A stretch of 64,000 bases of DNA from Nitrospirae bacterium MYbinv3 (GTDB lineage: Bacteria > Nitrospirota > Thermodesulfovibrionia > Thermodesulfovibrionales > Magnetobacteriaceae). Shown here piece after piece: positions 39,095-50,200 of this stretch. Made by a program: the position numbers and the translations under genes. The stretch lies in contig PEAB01000001.1 of NCBI GenBank assembly GCA_002753395.1, forward strand, positions 1 through 64,000. The letters run 5' to 3'. Every line of letters starts with the position of its first letter. Within the stretch, counting starts at the first letter, position 1. The notes below the pieces were generated by a model. That model was not told the origin of the DNA and made no database searches. It was given only the letters and a program-made list of their open reading frames with translations.

Positions 39095-39493
39095 ATGTCA
39101 AGAAAGGCTGAAAGACGAAAGCAAAGAAGACGGGATGTAAGATTAATTGCAGAGGAGACAGACAAATTCGTCATTGCGGACGTTACTCCACAGATGAAGG
39201 AGGCGCTGACGATGGTGTCTAAGTCAAATCTGACGCCTGAGTGCCTGGAGTCATTAGTGGCGATGTCGGAAAGGAATGCGGAGTTCCTGGATGCCATTGA
39301 GAAATTAGGCCCAGAGGGTATGCTCGTTATGTGTCAGTTGGCTAAGGATGACAACTACGTCTTGACAACCAAGATAACACTCCTTGAGATATTAAACCGG
39401 CTTGGCAGAAAGGACTTTATTCACAGGATTCTGCATAAGCTTGGTGCTGTCATCCAGGCAATTCTCAATCTAAAAGAACTGCTTACATATTAA
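39095..39493 (+). CDS. Hypothetical protein, helical
   Basis: 132 aa ORF with basic N-terminus MSRKAERRKQRRRDVRLIAEE. Confidence 0.5.
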   Translation: MSRKAERRKQRRRDVRLIAEETDKFVIADVTPQMKEALTMVSKSNLTPECLESLVAMSERNAEFLDAIEKLGPEGMLVMCQLAKDDNYVLTTKITLLEILNRLGRKDFIHRILHKLGAVIQAILNLKELLTY

Positions 39494-39524
39494 GTTATTA
39501 GTTTTACAGTAAACATAGGGATTG

Positions 39525-39616
39525 TCTGAACTAGGATTACACGGATTAAAGGATTTACAGGAAAAAGATTTTAATTAATCATGGTAATCCCTTAATCTGT
39601 TAAATAGTGGTTCAGA
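39525..39616. repeat. 92-bp inverted-repeat element, copy 1
   Basis: TCTGAACTAGGATTACACGGATTAAAGGATT ... AATCTGTTAAATAGTGGTTCAGA; second copy at 50728..50819. Confidence 0.75.
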
Positions 39617-39673
39617 TATTTTTTATGGCAACCATATGGAATATGATATTGTCAAATTAGTTATGGAGGAAGG

Positions 39674-41029
39674 ATGGAAAAAACAAAGATAACCCTTGAT
39701 GAAAACGATATACCAAGGCAATGGTATAACATATCAGCGGATATGCCAACACCCTTAAGACCGCCGCTAAACCCTAAAACGCTAAAACCAATAACACCTG
39801 ATGAACTATCTGCCATATTTCCCATGTCTATTATAGAACAGGAGGTGTCTACTCAACGGTGGATAGATATACCTGAGGAGATTATCAACATCTATACGCT
39901 GTGGAGGCCGTCGCCCCTTTACAGGGCACACAGGCTCGAAAGGGCGCTCTCAACACCCTCCAAGATATACTATAAGTACGAGGGGGTTAGCCCAGCCGGC
40001 AGCCATAAGACCAACACCTCCATTGCTCAGGCTTACTACAATAAACAAGCAGGGATAAAGAGGATTGCCACCGAGACGGGGGCAGGTCAATGGGGCTCGG
40101 CCTTGGCTCTTGCAGGTTCCTTCTTTGGCCTGGACATCACGGTGTATATGGTCAAGGTCAGCTTTAATCAGAAGCCCTATAGGAGAATCCAAATGGAATC
40201 GTGGGGGGCCAAGGTAATTCCCAGCCCAAGCGATACCACAAACTCAGGAAGGGCAATACTGCAAAAGGACCCCGACAACAACGGAAGCCTAGGAATTGCC
40301 ATATCCGAGGCCATAGAGGTTGCCGCAACCAATAAGGATACCAACTACTCGCTTGGCTCCGTCCTCAATCACGTGCTCTTGCATCAAACCGTTATTGGGC
40401 TTGAGTGTAAGAAGCAGCTTGAGCTTGTAAATGACTATCCTGATGTTGTGATAGGCTGCTGTGGCGGGGGCAGCAACTTAGGGGGAGTCAGCTTCCCGTT
40501 TTTATATGATAAGATAAACGGAAAGGCCTTGAGGGTTATAGCGGTTGAACCGGAATCCTGTCCCACACTCACAAAGGGTGAGTTCAGATACGACTTTGGC
40601 GACACCGCAGGACTGACGCCGCTTCTGATGCTACACACGTTGGGACACGACTTCATCCCGCCCGCAATCCACGCAGGCGGTTTAAGGTATCACGCCGACG
40701 CCCCGCAGGTCTGCCAGCTCGTACAGGATGGCCTGATTGAGGCACGCGCCTATGGTCAGTTGTCGGTGTTTGAGGCAGCGCTGCTCTTTGCCAAGACCGA
40801 GGGTATAATCCCAGCGCCAGAGAGCTCCCACGCTATAAGGTGCGCTATAGATGAGGCCCTCATCAGCAAGGAAGAGGGTAAGGCCAAAACCATCCTCTTC
40901 AACCTAAGCGGCCATGGAAACCTGGACATGATGGCCTACGCAAGCTACCTCGAAGGCAAGATAAAGGACTACGAATACCCCGATGGGTTGATAAAAGAAT
41001 CTCTATCAAAACTGCCTGTTATATCCTAA
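39674..41029 (+). CDS. Tryptophan synthase beta-like (TrpB2)
   Basis: 451 aa; [53 protein letters not shown]. Confidence 0.95.
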   Translation: MEKTKITLDENDIPRQWYNISADMPTPLRPPLNPKTLKPITPDELSAIFPMSIIEQEVSTQRWIDIPEEIINIYTLWRPSPLYRAHRLERALSTPSKIYYKYEGVSPAGSHKTNTSIAQAYYNKQAGIKRIATETGAGQWGSALALAGSFFGLDITVYMVKVSFNQKPYRRIQMESWGAKVIPSPSDTTNSGRAILQKDPDNNGSLGIAISEAIEVAATNKDTNYSLGSVLNHVLLHQTVIGLECKKQLELVNDYPDVVIGCCGGGSNLGGVSFPFLYDKINGKALRVIAVEPESCPTLTKGEFRYDFGDTAGLTPLLMLHTLGHDFIPPAIHAGGLRYHADAPQVCQLVQDGLIEARAYGQLSVFEAALLFAKTEGIIPAPESSHAIRCAIDEALISKEEGKAKTILFNLSGHGNLDMMAYASYLEGKIKDYEYPDGLIKESLSKLPVIS

Positions 41030-41138
41030 TATTTGGAGTCTATCCGATTTACGGGGTCAAGAGGACTGGTCCCCTTGTAGTGGGGTCTGAGGGGGGGCAA
41101 AGCCCCCCCTTCTACTCCTTACTCTTACCTTCCCAGTA

Positions 41139-42059
41139 ATGGAAGTTATCGTAGACAGCGCCGAAGCTGGGCAGCGTCTTGACCAGTTCCTGACAATCAG
41201 GACATCCAAGAGTCGATCGCAGTTAGAGTGCGCTATCAAGGATGGTCTGATAAAGGTCAATGGTTCCGTTAAAAAGCAGGGTTATAGAGTAAAGGCCAAT
41301 GATGTCATAGGATTAATCCTTCAGCCAGAGCCAACGCAGCAGTTACACCCGCAGGATTTACCCCTTGATGTCGTTTATCAGGATGACAGCTTGATTGTGG
41401 TTGACAAGCCTCCCGACATGGTCATGTATCCGGGTGCTGGCCACTCCGAGGGTAGTCTCATAAACGGTATAGCAAATCGGGTACAACACCTGGCGACTGT
41501 GGGGGGGCCTTTAAGGCCCGGTATCGTGCACAGGATTGATAGGGATACCTCTGGCCTGGTGGTCGTTGCCCTCGATGACGCTGCATACTACGGGCTGGTT
41601 GCGCAGTTCAAGGACAGATCGATCAAGCGGAGATACAAGACCATCCTCTACGGTAAACTTAACAAGACCGAGGGTGAGATAGACCTGCCCATTGGGCGCA
41701 GCGATGCAGACAGGAAAAAGATGTCCACGCATACGAGGCGTCCTAAGTCTGCCATAACGAGGTGGCGTCTCATTGAGGAGCTGCGTTGTGCCTCCCTTGT
41801 GGAGGCGGCACTGTCAACGGGTAGGACCCATCAGATAAGGGTTCACTTTGCGGCCATTGGGCACCCCGTCCTTGGGGATAGCACCTACGGCCGGAAGACC
41901 TCAATAGAGATGGGCAGCCGGATCGTACACATAAAACGTCAGATGCTCCATGCAGGCGTACTAGGCCTTGTGCATCCGGTTACGGGACAGTACATGGAGT
42001 TTAAGAGTCCCCCTCCCGCTGATATGGTTGAGGTAATAGACCTGTTAAAGCTGCTATAA
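41139..42059 (+). CDS. RluA-family 23S rRNA pseudouridine synthase
   Basis: 306 aa; S4 domain, GIVHRIDRDTSGLVVVALDD, STGRTHQIRVHFAAIGHPVLGD. Confidence 0.95.
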   Translation: MEVIVDSAEAGQRLDQFLTIRTSKSRSQLECAIKDGLIKVNGSVKKQGYRVKANDVIGLILQPEPTQQLHPQDLPLDVVYQDDSLIVVDKPPDMVMYPGAGHSEGSLINGIANRVQHLATVGGPLRPGIVHRIDRDTSGLVVVALDDAAYYGLVAQFKDRSIKRRYKTILYGKLNKTEGEIDLPIGRSDADRKKMSTHTRRPKSAITRWRLIEELRCASLVEAALSTGRTHQIRVHFAAIGHPVLGDSTYGRKTSIEMGSRIVHIKRQMLHAGVLGLVHPVTGQYMEFKSPPPADMVEVIDLLKLL

Positions 42060-42069
42060 TATAGTTAGT

Positions 42070-42231
42070 ATGAAGCAGAGGGTTACGAGAAAGAAGTTAG
42101 CTACTGACATCAGGCCGTCAGACACCAGGCCCAAGACGATGCCTTGCATAAACCGTGATTGCAAGCTGAGGGTTAAGGGCTGTATGGGGTTTGAGGGCTG
42201 TCCCGGCTATAAAACTATAGCCAAGGAGTAA
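42070..42231 (+). CDS. Small cysteine-rich protein (53 aa)
   Basis: Not in ORF track; MKQRVTRKKLATDIRPSDTRPKTMPCINRDCKLRVKGCMGFEGCPGYKTIAKE. Confidence 0.5.
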   Translation: MKQRVTRKKLATDIRPSDTRPKTMPCINRDCKLRVKGCMGFEGCPGYKTIAKE

Positions 42232-42235
42232 AGAG

Positions 42236-42742
42236 GTGTCAGACGATTACATAATGCAGGACATTGCTGCATTAGCTGAGAGGGTGGTTGAGGCGGCCTC
42301 TAAGAGGTGCAAGACCATCGCCGTTGCGGAGTCGTGCACTGGGGGTATGATTGCGGCTGCGATTACCTCAGTAGCTGGTAGCTCAAGGGTGTTTTTAGGC
42401 GGTGTGGTGTCATACAGTAATGAATTAAAGGAGCTGTTTTTAAATGTTTCACGTGAAACGCTTATATCTCATGGAGCGGTCAGCCCACAAACCGCATTAC
42501 AGATGGTCAGAGGCATAGCGTCAAGGACAAATGCAGATCTCGCCGTAGCGGTAACGGGCATAGCTGGCCCCTCTGGCGGGACGATTGATAAACCTGTTGG
42601 GCTTGTCTACATATCCGTGAAGGGTATTGGCGGGGTAGAGGCGGTACATGAATTTCGATTCACAGACGATCGTCAGGAGATAAGAGGCAAGACTACGACA
42701 GAGGCCCTGCGTCTCCTCTTTGGAGCACTACATAGAGTCTAA
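42236..42742 (+). CDS. Nicotinamide-nucleotide amidohydrolase (CinA C-terminal family)
   Basis: 168 aa; TIAVAESCTGGMIAAAITSVAGSSRVFLGGVVSYSNELK; AVTGIAGPSGGT. Confidence 0.93.
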   Translation: MSDDYIMQDIAALAERVVEAASKRCKTIAVAESCTGGMIAAAITSVAGSSRVFLGGVVSYSNELKELFLNVSRETLISHGAVSPQTALQMVRGIASRTNADLAVAVTGIAGPSGGTIDKPVGLVYISVKGIGGVEAVHEFRFTDDRQEIRGKTTTEALRLLFGALHRV

Positions 42743-43021
42743 GCCTGTTATCTCTACGAGTTTGTTTTTTGAAGTCTCACCTTTGACGATCCTTATGTCT
42801 GATTTTCTTATCTTGTGTTTTGTGCTTAGATACTTATAAAGCACATCGATCAGGAGTCTGTTGGCCTGACCTTCCACTGGAGGGGCTGTTAGTTTTATAC
42901 GCAATGCCCCATCATGGCAGCCGACGACCTCGTTAGTTGAGGCACGCGGAATTACCTTTACGGTTACGACTATACCAGCAGCAGTCTTTCGATAACACGC
43001 TTGCACGCATAACTCTAACAC
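42728..43021 (-). CDS. DUF167/YggU family protein
   Basis: 97 aa; VKVIPRASTNEVVGCHDGALRIKLTAPPVEGQANRLLIDVL; convergent overlap with preceding gene. Confidence 0.88.
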   Translation of the reverse strand: MLELCVQACYRKTAAGIVVTVKVIPRASTNEVVGCHDGALRIKLTAPPVEGQANRLLIDVLYKYLSTKHKIRKSDIRIVKGETSKNKLVEITGLDSM

Positions 43022-43055
43022 AGCACCGGAAGTTTTTCAAGCGTACACACAGGTT

Positions 43056-43265
43056 GGGCACATAAGAAAGTCGTGGGTTTTTCCAAAGAAGGGGAGGCTC
43101 TGCCCACTGTCGCAGGGGTTCGCAACCCCTCCCCTCAGACCTAATGCTGTTGACTTAAGGTTGTGAAGATGAAAAAAGGAGGGCTTTGCCCTCCCTTAGA
43201 CCCTCCCACAAGGGGACCAGTCCCCTTGACCCCATTAAACTCCCCATGAATTTTATATGGAAGTC
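43056..43265. repeat. Chimeric palindromic repeat (family A and B modules)
   Basis: CACATAAGAAAGTCGTGGG start, TAATGCTGTTGACTTAAGG internal, CCCCATGAATTTTATATGG end. Confidence 0.7.
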
Positions 43266-43403
43266 TAAAAATATCCCGCATAATCAATGACTTTCATTGC
43301 TTGTTGAGTCCGTAAGGTCATGTTGGTTCTTATGCACCCCACAGGTTCTGTCAGGGCAAGATAGTGTACAAACAGATTCATTCTGTCTTAGGCAACATGT
43401 TTT

Positions 43404-43475
43404 TGTGAAATTTTGTTCACAAAACAGTATGATTATGTGAAGTTTTGTTCACAAAATAGTGTGATTCTGTGAATA
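43404..43475. promoter_or_regulatory. Operator-like tandem repeat: 32-bp unit, two full copies plus a partial third
   Basis: TGTGAA(A/G)TTTTGTTCACAAAA(C/T)AGT(A/G)TGATT(A/C) at 43404 and 43436, TGTGAATAAG at 43468; inverted repeat GTGAA-N6-TTCAC. Confidence 0.65.
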
Positions 43476-43577
43476 AGATTTCTCTTGTATTTTGTTAAAA
43501 CTTATGTTTAAACTGTTTATCTCTGTTAGTTAGAGTATAAACGTGAAATAAACGGGTTTATTAGGTTATGTGAGCAC

Positions 43578-45101
43578 ATGGAGGTTACGTTGAAGAGAAA
43601 GGTTAGAATAGAAAGGCAGTGTCTTTTGTTTGTTCTGTTGGCGCTGACTTTTGTTGCGGCCTGCAGCGAATCAAATGTCCCTCCTCCTGAAACAGTAAAT
43701 TTAGCGGTAAAACAACCGGCATCGCAAAATATTCACGCAAACGTTTTTCTTGATGTATCCGGTACGATGGAGGGCTTTGTCTATAGAACAGCTTTGCAGT
43801 CAAACTATAAGGATGCGGTAAGACAGGTAGAGTCAGTGTTTCTTGCGAAATGGCCTTCTCCAACAATAAGCTTCTATAAGTTCGCTAGAAGTACTAGACC
43901 AATAGATAGTATCTTTAATGTAACCTCGCCGGATTTTTATAGGGAAAGTAGGTTTTCTGACGCTACCAACATTCACACGGTTTTCGAAGAAGAAGGAGTT
44001 TGTAAAAAAGATACCCTGTCAATAATAATCACAGACCTGGTACCTGATCCTCCTAATACTATTAGGTTAGTTAAAAAGATTAGTGATAAATGTATCTCTA
44101 AAGACTATTCCATAGGGATTGGAGGGTTTACGAGCAGATATCGAGGAAGAATAAGAGATAATGAAAATGATAGCTTAAATATTATCAAAAGTTCAGATAG
44201 GCCATTCTATATAATTGCATTAGGCAGCCATGCCAATATCGAGGAGTTTTTTAACCAAATACTCAAGCAATTTAATAGTTTTGCCTCGAAAGAAACAATG
44301 ACGATCTTCTCACCAGCTATCGTCGAACAGCTTTTGACCTTCTCAGAAAGTTCCGTTGCTTACAGGTCGCCAAATGTCATTGAGACTAAAAGTATCATTA
44401 GATATGGCAGCACGGGCACAACGACACAGAACAAAAAGGTAAAGGATAAAATTATACAGAAAGAAAAGTCGGAGGACAAAAAACCACCGAGTGTAACGCT
44501 GCAGAGTGAAGTAATCAAACAGTTTGTAGTACGTCCTTCTAAAGATACTACAAATACAACCAGTGACACTGACATCATCACCAAACTAAACTACGCTCCA
44601 GTTCAATACAGGGTACCCCTTAAGGAAGACTCTTATATCAAAAAAGATTGGCCGTCTTGCAAAACCGAACTGTTAAAACGATATAAAAACGAACTAATAG
44701 TAAGTAATACGACAGTTGAAAAATATAATGAAATAAAAGGGTTTGAAGAAGTTAAGGGCATTACAAATTCATTTTATGTTAATGCGATGTTATGTGTAGA
44801 TAAGGATCCCAGTAAAGGTGGAAATACCCCTGAGAGGACAAAGCTGTTTCTGCATGTTGGTCTAAATACTAAGGTGTTGAATAATGGCTGTATATACCGT
44901 CTGACAGTAGACATTAAACCTGCTGACAGTGCATTTGATAAAACTGATAAATGGTGGAAGACATGGAATCTTGACAATAATGGATCTATAGGCTCAAAAA
45001 CGCCAAACCTTAATCTGTTTATTAATACCATCGAAGGCGTCACTATTCAACACAAACGACCGTATTTGGGTAGTGTTTATTTCTACTTTAAAAAGGATTA
45101 A
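43578..45101 (+). CDS. vWA-like lipoprotein
   Basis: 507 aa; lipobox FVAAC; NIHANVFLDVSGTMEGFVYR (MIDAS-like DxSGT), SIIITDLVPD. Confidence 0.7.
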   Translation: MEVTLKRKVRIERQCLLFVLLALTFVAACSESNVPPPETVNLAVKQPASQNIHANVFLDVSGTMEGFVYRTALQSNYKDAVRQVESVFLAKWPSPTISFYKFARSTRPIDSIFNVTSPDFYRESRFSDATNIHTVFEEEGVCKKDTLSIIITDLVPDPPNTIRLVKKISDKCISKDYSIGIGGFTSRYRGRIRDNENDSLNIIKSSDRPFYIIALGSHANIEEFFNQILKQFNSFASKETMTIFSPAIVEQLLTFSESSVAYRSPNVIETKSIIRYGSTGTTTQNKKVKDKIIQKEKSEDKKPPSVTLQSEVIKQFVVRPSKDTTNTTSDTDIITKLNYAPVQYRVPLKEDSYIKKDWPSCKTELLKRYKNELIVSNTTVEKYNEIKGFEEVKGITNSFYVNAMLCVDKDPSKGGNTPERTKLFLHVGLNTKVLNNGCIYRLTVDIKPADSAFDKTDKWWKTWNLDNNGSIGSKTPNLNLFINTIEGVTIQHKRPYLGSVYFYFKKD

Positions 45102-45119
45102 TAATAAGGAGGACATGAC

Positions 45120-45605
45120 GTGGCAAAACTAAAACAGATTATGTCAATATCAGGTATCTTGCTTATTGGCGGGTTGTTCTGCTTGTTATCCAACGTAGAG
45201 CTGGAATACATAGTAAACAGGCGTATCACAATCTTTGAAAGCTATGATCTGGAAACGTGGGAAAAGCAATTTATAACCGGAGCTTATATTGTGTGCGCTT
45301 TTGCAGCGTTCATCAGCGTACTGTGGTATGGATTGACGCAGTGGCATTTTAAGGTTGTTGATTGGAAAAGCGTTGGTAAACGACCTCTATGGCTATTTTT
45401 GTTTTTCATTATACCTATAGCAGCTTTTCTATTTGGGCTTGTTTATTTGAAGGACTATGTTGAGCAAGGGATTGGATGGCCAGCTGGGTTCTATGCAATT
45501 AACAGTATGCTTTGCTATTATCTTTCTACGCTATTTTGTTCGCCAGTGGCGTTTAAGTACACCCCAATTGGTGCAACGTTAGTACGATACTGGCTGCACT
45601 ATTAG
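45120..45605 (+). CDS. Multi-TM membrane protein
   Basis: 161 aa; at least 4 hydrophobic segments; between vWA-like and tubulin-like genes. Confidence 0.6.
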   Translation: MAKLKQIMSISGILLIGGLFCLLSNVELEYIVNRRITIFESYDLETWEKQFITGAYIVCAFAAFISVLWYGLTQWHFKVVDWKSVGKRPLWLFLFFIIPIAAFLFGLVYLKDYVEQGIGWPAGFYAINSMLCYYLSTLFCSPVAFKYTPIGATLVRYWLHY

Positions 45606-45637
45606 ATAATTAGATAATTAGAACAGGGAGGAAGAAG

Positions 45638-47185
45638 ATGAAACATTACGCTATAGGGATAGGGGGAACGGGTGCAAAATGTATGGAGGCGTTTGTGCAT
45701 CTGTGTGCTGCTGGCATAATTGATGGAGAGATTTTTAGCCTCTTTATAGACCCTGACAGTGCAAACTATCTCCTTGAGAGGGCAACAAAGGCCTTTAATA
45801 CCTACATTAAATGCAAGGGCACCAACGTAAGCGGCATTGACTTCATGCGTGCTAGGATAAATGCACCAGACCCAATGGTATGGCCGCTCTTTGATACGAA
45901 TGTACAGCCTGACCTCAGCAGCTACTTTCAATACACCAACATGCACAACATCAGAACGGAGGCGGCACACCTGTTTGACACCCTATATACCAAAGCAGAA
46001 AAGGAAACCACACTTGAACGGGGCTTTAGGGGGCATCCTGCAATAGGTGCTGCAATAATGGCAAGCATCGCTCAGACCAAAAACGAACCGTGGGGCACCT
46101 TCTGCGACAGGTTGGTTCAGGACTTAGGCAGCGGCGAAGATATAAAGATCTTTATCTTTGGCTCTGTCTTTGGCGGTACAGGCGCTTCAGGGCTGCCTAC
46201 CATCGCAAGGGTCATAAACAACCTTATAACGGATGGAGGTAGTAAAAAGAGCGCTAAGGGCACTGTAAAGATTGGCTGCGCTATGCTGCTACCTTACTTC
46301 TCTTTTGTGAGCAGTGATAACGACAATGAGTTAAAGGCTAAATCAGAAAATTTTATAGTCAATACTCAAGCCGCCCTCAAGTATTATCATCAGATGAAGA
46401 GAATGGACATCTACGATGCAGTCTATTTGCTAGGGACAGAGACACAAAGTCCCGTATCTGTGGCAAGTACGGGAGGCCGTGAGCAGAAAAACGATCCGCA
46501 TTTTATCGAATTATACGCAGCCCTCGCGGCCTTTGATTTCTTCAAAGCTACGAATTACAACCGTTCAGCCATGTATAGAGTGTTAGGGCGGGAGAAAAAT
46601 AACAGGGTTGACTGGGAGGACCTTCCTGACAACGAAACCCGCTCTATGATAAAAAGCAAGATTCTTAATCTAACACGATTTGCATTTGCCTACTTGAACT
46701 TCTATTACCCTATGTTAGGGGATATCGATAAAAGGGGGGCTTTCTATAAGGCACCGTGGTATGTTGATATATTTGAGAGATGTGGAGAAAAACTGCTTTC
46801 TGATAAAACAAAGGCATCACTGCTTGACTTAAAGGGTTATTCTGAACAGTATTTGTCGTGGTTAGCCAATATACACAAGTCCGCAAGGGATGTGAATGTA
46901 AACCTTATAAATTGCAATGCCTTTTCCTATACGGTAGATGAAAACGGGCGGACGAAGACCGAGCTTTTGGCTGATTTTAGGCGCGAGCATTTTGATGATC
47001 TGTTGTTGCCGGCAACCAACACGCCAACAGACGGTTTAAATGGCCTCTGGCATCGTATATGCGAGACGGCATTAGAAAAAGATAATAGCCTCAATGCTCT
47101 GGGTAGATTTATAAAGGTGCTTTATAATTCTTGTTCAGTAATAAAAAACAACAAACCGCTGCAAGAAAGAGCAAGCACTCGATAG
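45638..47185 (+). CDS. Tubulin/FtsZ-like GTPase (Tubulin_2-like)
   Basis: 515 aa; MKHYAIGIGGTGAKCMEAFVHL, IFIFGSVFGGTGASGLPTIARV. Confidence 0.82.
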   Translation: MKHYAIGIGGTGAKCMEAFVHLCAAGIIDGEIFSLFIDPDSANYLLERATKAFNTYIKCKGTNVSGIDFMRARINAPDPMVWPLFDTNVQPDLSSYFQYTNMHNIRTEAAHLFDTLYTKAEKETTLERGFRGHPAIGAAIMASIAQTKNEPWGTFCDRLVQDLGSGEDIKIFIFGSVFGGTGASGLPTIARVINNLITDGGSKKSAKGTVKIGCAMLLPYFSFVSSDNDNELKAKSENFIVNTQAALKYYHQMKRMDIYDAVYLLGTETQSPVSVASTGGREQKNDPHFIELYAALAAFDFFKATNYNRSAMYRVLGREKNNRVDWEDLPDNETRSMIKSKILNLTRFAFAYLNFYYPMLGDIDKRGAFYKAPWYVDIFERCGEKLLSDKTKASLLDLKGYSEQYLSWLANIHKSARDVNVNLINCNAFSYTVDENGRTKTELLADFRREHFDDLLLPATNTPTDGLNGLWHRICETALEKDNSLNALGRFIKVLYNSCSVIKNNKPLQERASTR

Positions 47186-47206
47186 TAAACTTAGGAGGAT
47201 GATAGA

Positions 47207-50200
47207 ATGGCACATATACTAGCGCCCAAAATGAAAGATGGTGGAGACAATAACACAACCCCAATTACCGAGCGAGGGGTATGGGAGACGAGGGATTATT
47301 CTGAGCTTCACAAACTGAGTGAGAGCCTAAAGATAAGTGATGAGATCGCTAGTTATGTAGAGTTAACCGGTATCCCTGACTTATGGGCTCGTCTGCGTTT
47401 CTTTGATATGGCCTTGTACGACGTGCGTCACCCATTTCACCTCGATGTGATTGGGCAATGGCGCGGGCTTTTGGCTCTTATTGCACTGAACGAAATAAAA
47501 TTAAATAACGGTCTAAAGGCCGTCTCTGTAGACTTGAAAAATACAGCAGGCAAACAGAATTTTGAATTCATTGATGTCAGCATGGCCTTGCTTCCTTCTG
47601 AGGTACTATACCCCAATACGGATTGGTCAGAGCTGTACATATTTCTGTTTAGGAATAAACCGATAGGTATTACGTCGCCTACAACCCTTGTCTGTACGGC
47701 AGCCGATTATATGAATCGCCTAAACAATGTCTCATGGTATAACGGGGTGGTGCTGAAAGACCCAATCCCTTGTCTAAATAGCAAAGAAAAATCTCTTCTG
47801 GCCGGTTGGCTCTCGATGCTTAAGGCCAGCCTGCTTAAAACAGCAGTAGTAGATGACAGACTCATAACTCTGATTGACAACCCGGCTCTCAATCAAAACA
47901 AACCTCGCGGTTTTATACAGGATCTTACCTGTGAGTTTGTGAAGATTGGGTTCAGTAATACGAGTCTTAATATGACAAAGGGGATATACAGGTTTATCTC
48001 AAGGCCTATAGGACCCAAAGGTAAACCTGAATCACACGTGCTCTTAATATCAGACAGGACACCAGAGGCAACGCCCAAGGTTTTGTTTATAGAGGATGAT
48101 ATCCATAGACAATGGGGTTTAGAGCGTCATGACGTCACTCTTTACGGGCACATAACCCTTGACGGGATGCCTTTTGGCGGGGTACAAGAAAACACAAAGA
48201 TGATAGGGGACACCCCGCTGCCAGAGGAGTTCGTAATAAAGAAAAAAGACAGCTTCTTTATGGATAAGATCTATCTCATCGGGGTGCCAGACGCCTTTCC
48301 GGGCGCCTTACCGATTAAGGGAAGCAGTGACCTTAGTCTTCAAGATACACCTCTTACGCCGTTGATACCGTTAAAGGAGGAGATCCTTAAATATATAAGC
48401 CCCTTAGAATTGAGCAAAAGGATACGTTTCCAAAGAGACGGTGTGGATATAAGCGTTACCCTGCGTCTGCCCTTAGCGGGGCCTGATGGAAGAGGCAAAG
48501 ATTATAAGGTTACAAAAACCTTCTTAAAGGCAGAAGGTCAAGTAGATACTAGTATCAATGGCGTGCCTGTGCTGCAGTTGTGGCCAAACTTTATAGTAAA
48601 AGAAAAGGAGAGGGCATGGAACCTCTATTTTTCTTTTTACAGCATGGGCGATATCACAACCTTCCACGCTACGCCATATCATTATAAAGGTCATATTCTA
48701 AAACAAAAGGCGTCGAAGGCAAACGGTCGGATTAAGAGTGAAAACGTACAGATGGATATGTATCCAGAGGCCATGTTATGCAGTTTTGATCCGCTTGGTA
48801 CAGGGAGTGAGATAACGGTGGGCATTGTGCTTCTTAAAGAGCCTCAACCGATAGATGTGCAGCCTTATAAGGTTTGGAGGATCGGGATTGATTTTGGAAC
48901 AACCGGAACGAGCGTTTACTATCGTGAAGGCAAAAGTGAACCCGAGAGGCTGTCCTTTTCGAAGCAGTTACAGGTGAGCATAACTGGGTCCACTGAAGAG
49001 AAGCGCCCTGATTTATATCGGAGTTTTATCCCTGAGGCCTTGATAACCCCACCATTTTTGAGCGTATTTCATATCCTGAATAAAACGGCACAACACCCTC
49101 TATCCCCACTGATTGACGGCAATATTGCTTACGTATTGCAGGGTGGGGGCGAATACGATGCAGGCAAAGATGACATCAAAACGGATCTAAAATGGAGCGA
49201 TAAGATAGATGACAGGGTTTATACTAATGCCTTTTTAAATCAAATATTCCTGCAGTGTTCAGCGGAGGCAGTTTTCAACGGTGTTAGCACTGTAACGTGG
49301 AAATACTCTTACCCTGTTAATTTCTCTATGGATGAAGCGTTTATGGCTACATGGAAAGGTATTCTTCAGACTTATTCTGGTTTGATCTGTTTAAAGACGG
49401 ATGATAAGTATCCAGGCTTTATAGGAGAGAGTGAGAGTGTGGCATCGGGGATGTACTTCGGAGAACATCCCCGATATGGGGCAACTTCTAAGGCAAATTT
49501 TGTTAAAGGGGTGATCTGTTTTGATATAGGCGGTGGTACTACTGACATTTCTATCTGGCATAAGGATAATAAGCTGCTTTATCAAACGTCAGTGCTTTTA
49601 GCCGGAAGAAATCTGTTTCTCGATATCTTATATTTAAGGACAGATATAATAGATCTCTTTGCACAAGACAGAAAACAAGTGGATTTGATTAAAGAGAAAA
49701 CCGATAGAAGGATCTTTTATTCTCAAGCAGATGCCTTGATTATGAAAGAAGGCGAAGCATGGCTTAACGAAAAACTTAATGCTATTTCAGGAAGTGAAAA
49801 GTTTAAGGAGTTAAAGAGGCTCATCGCTATTGGTATAAGCGGGCTATTTTACTACGTCGGCTTAATCTTTAAAGGTTTAATGACAGAGAACACAAGGCTT
49901 CCTGGCATTTACGCAGGCGGCAATGGTTCAAAGCTATTTCATTGGATTGCAGGCTCTCAATACAGTAAAGATAGTGTTATCAACAAACTTTTAAGAGGGG
50001 CACTCATCGGTTTGCCTTACAATGAAGCAGATAGTCTTAAGGCAGCGGAAAACCCTAATGATTTTGTAGTAAACCTAAGTATGGATCCCAAGGCAGAGGC
50101 TGCATATGGTTTGGCCATCAGTGATGCCGCTTATCTCAGAGATGATAAGGCAGCTCAGCGTAAAGAGGTATTCTCGGGCGCTAAATACTACTATGAATCG

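Noticed and set aside
43404-43475. Possible mini CRISPR array (32-bp spacing)
   Set aside because: The whole 32-bp unit is repeated with no spacer sequence; only 2.3 copies; no cas genes. Better explained as an operator array.
45602-45622. TTAGATAATTAGATAATTAGA short tandem repeat
   Set aside because: Short low-complexity sequence at a stop codon, no supported function.
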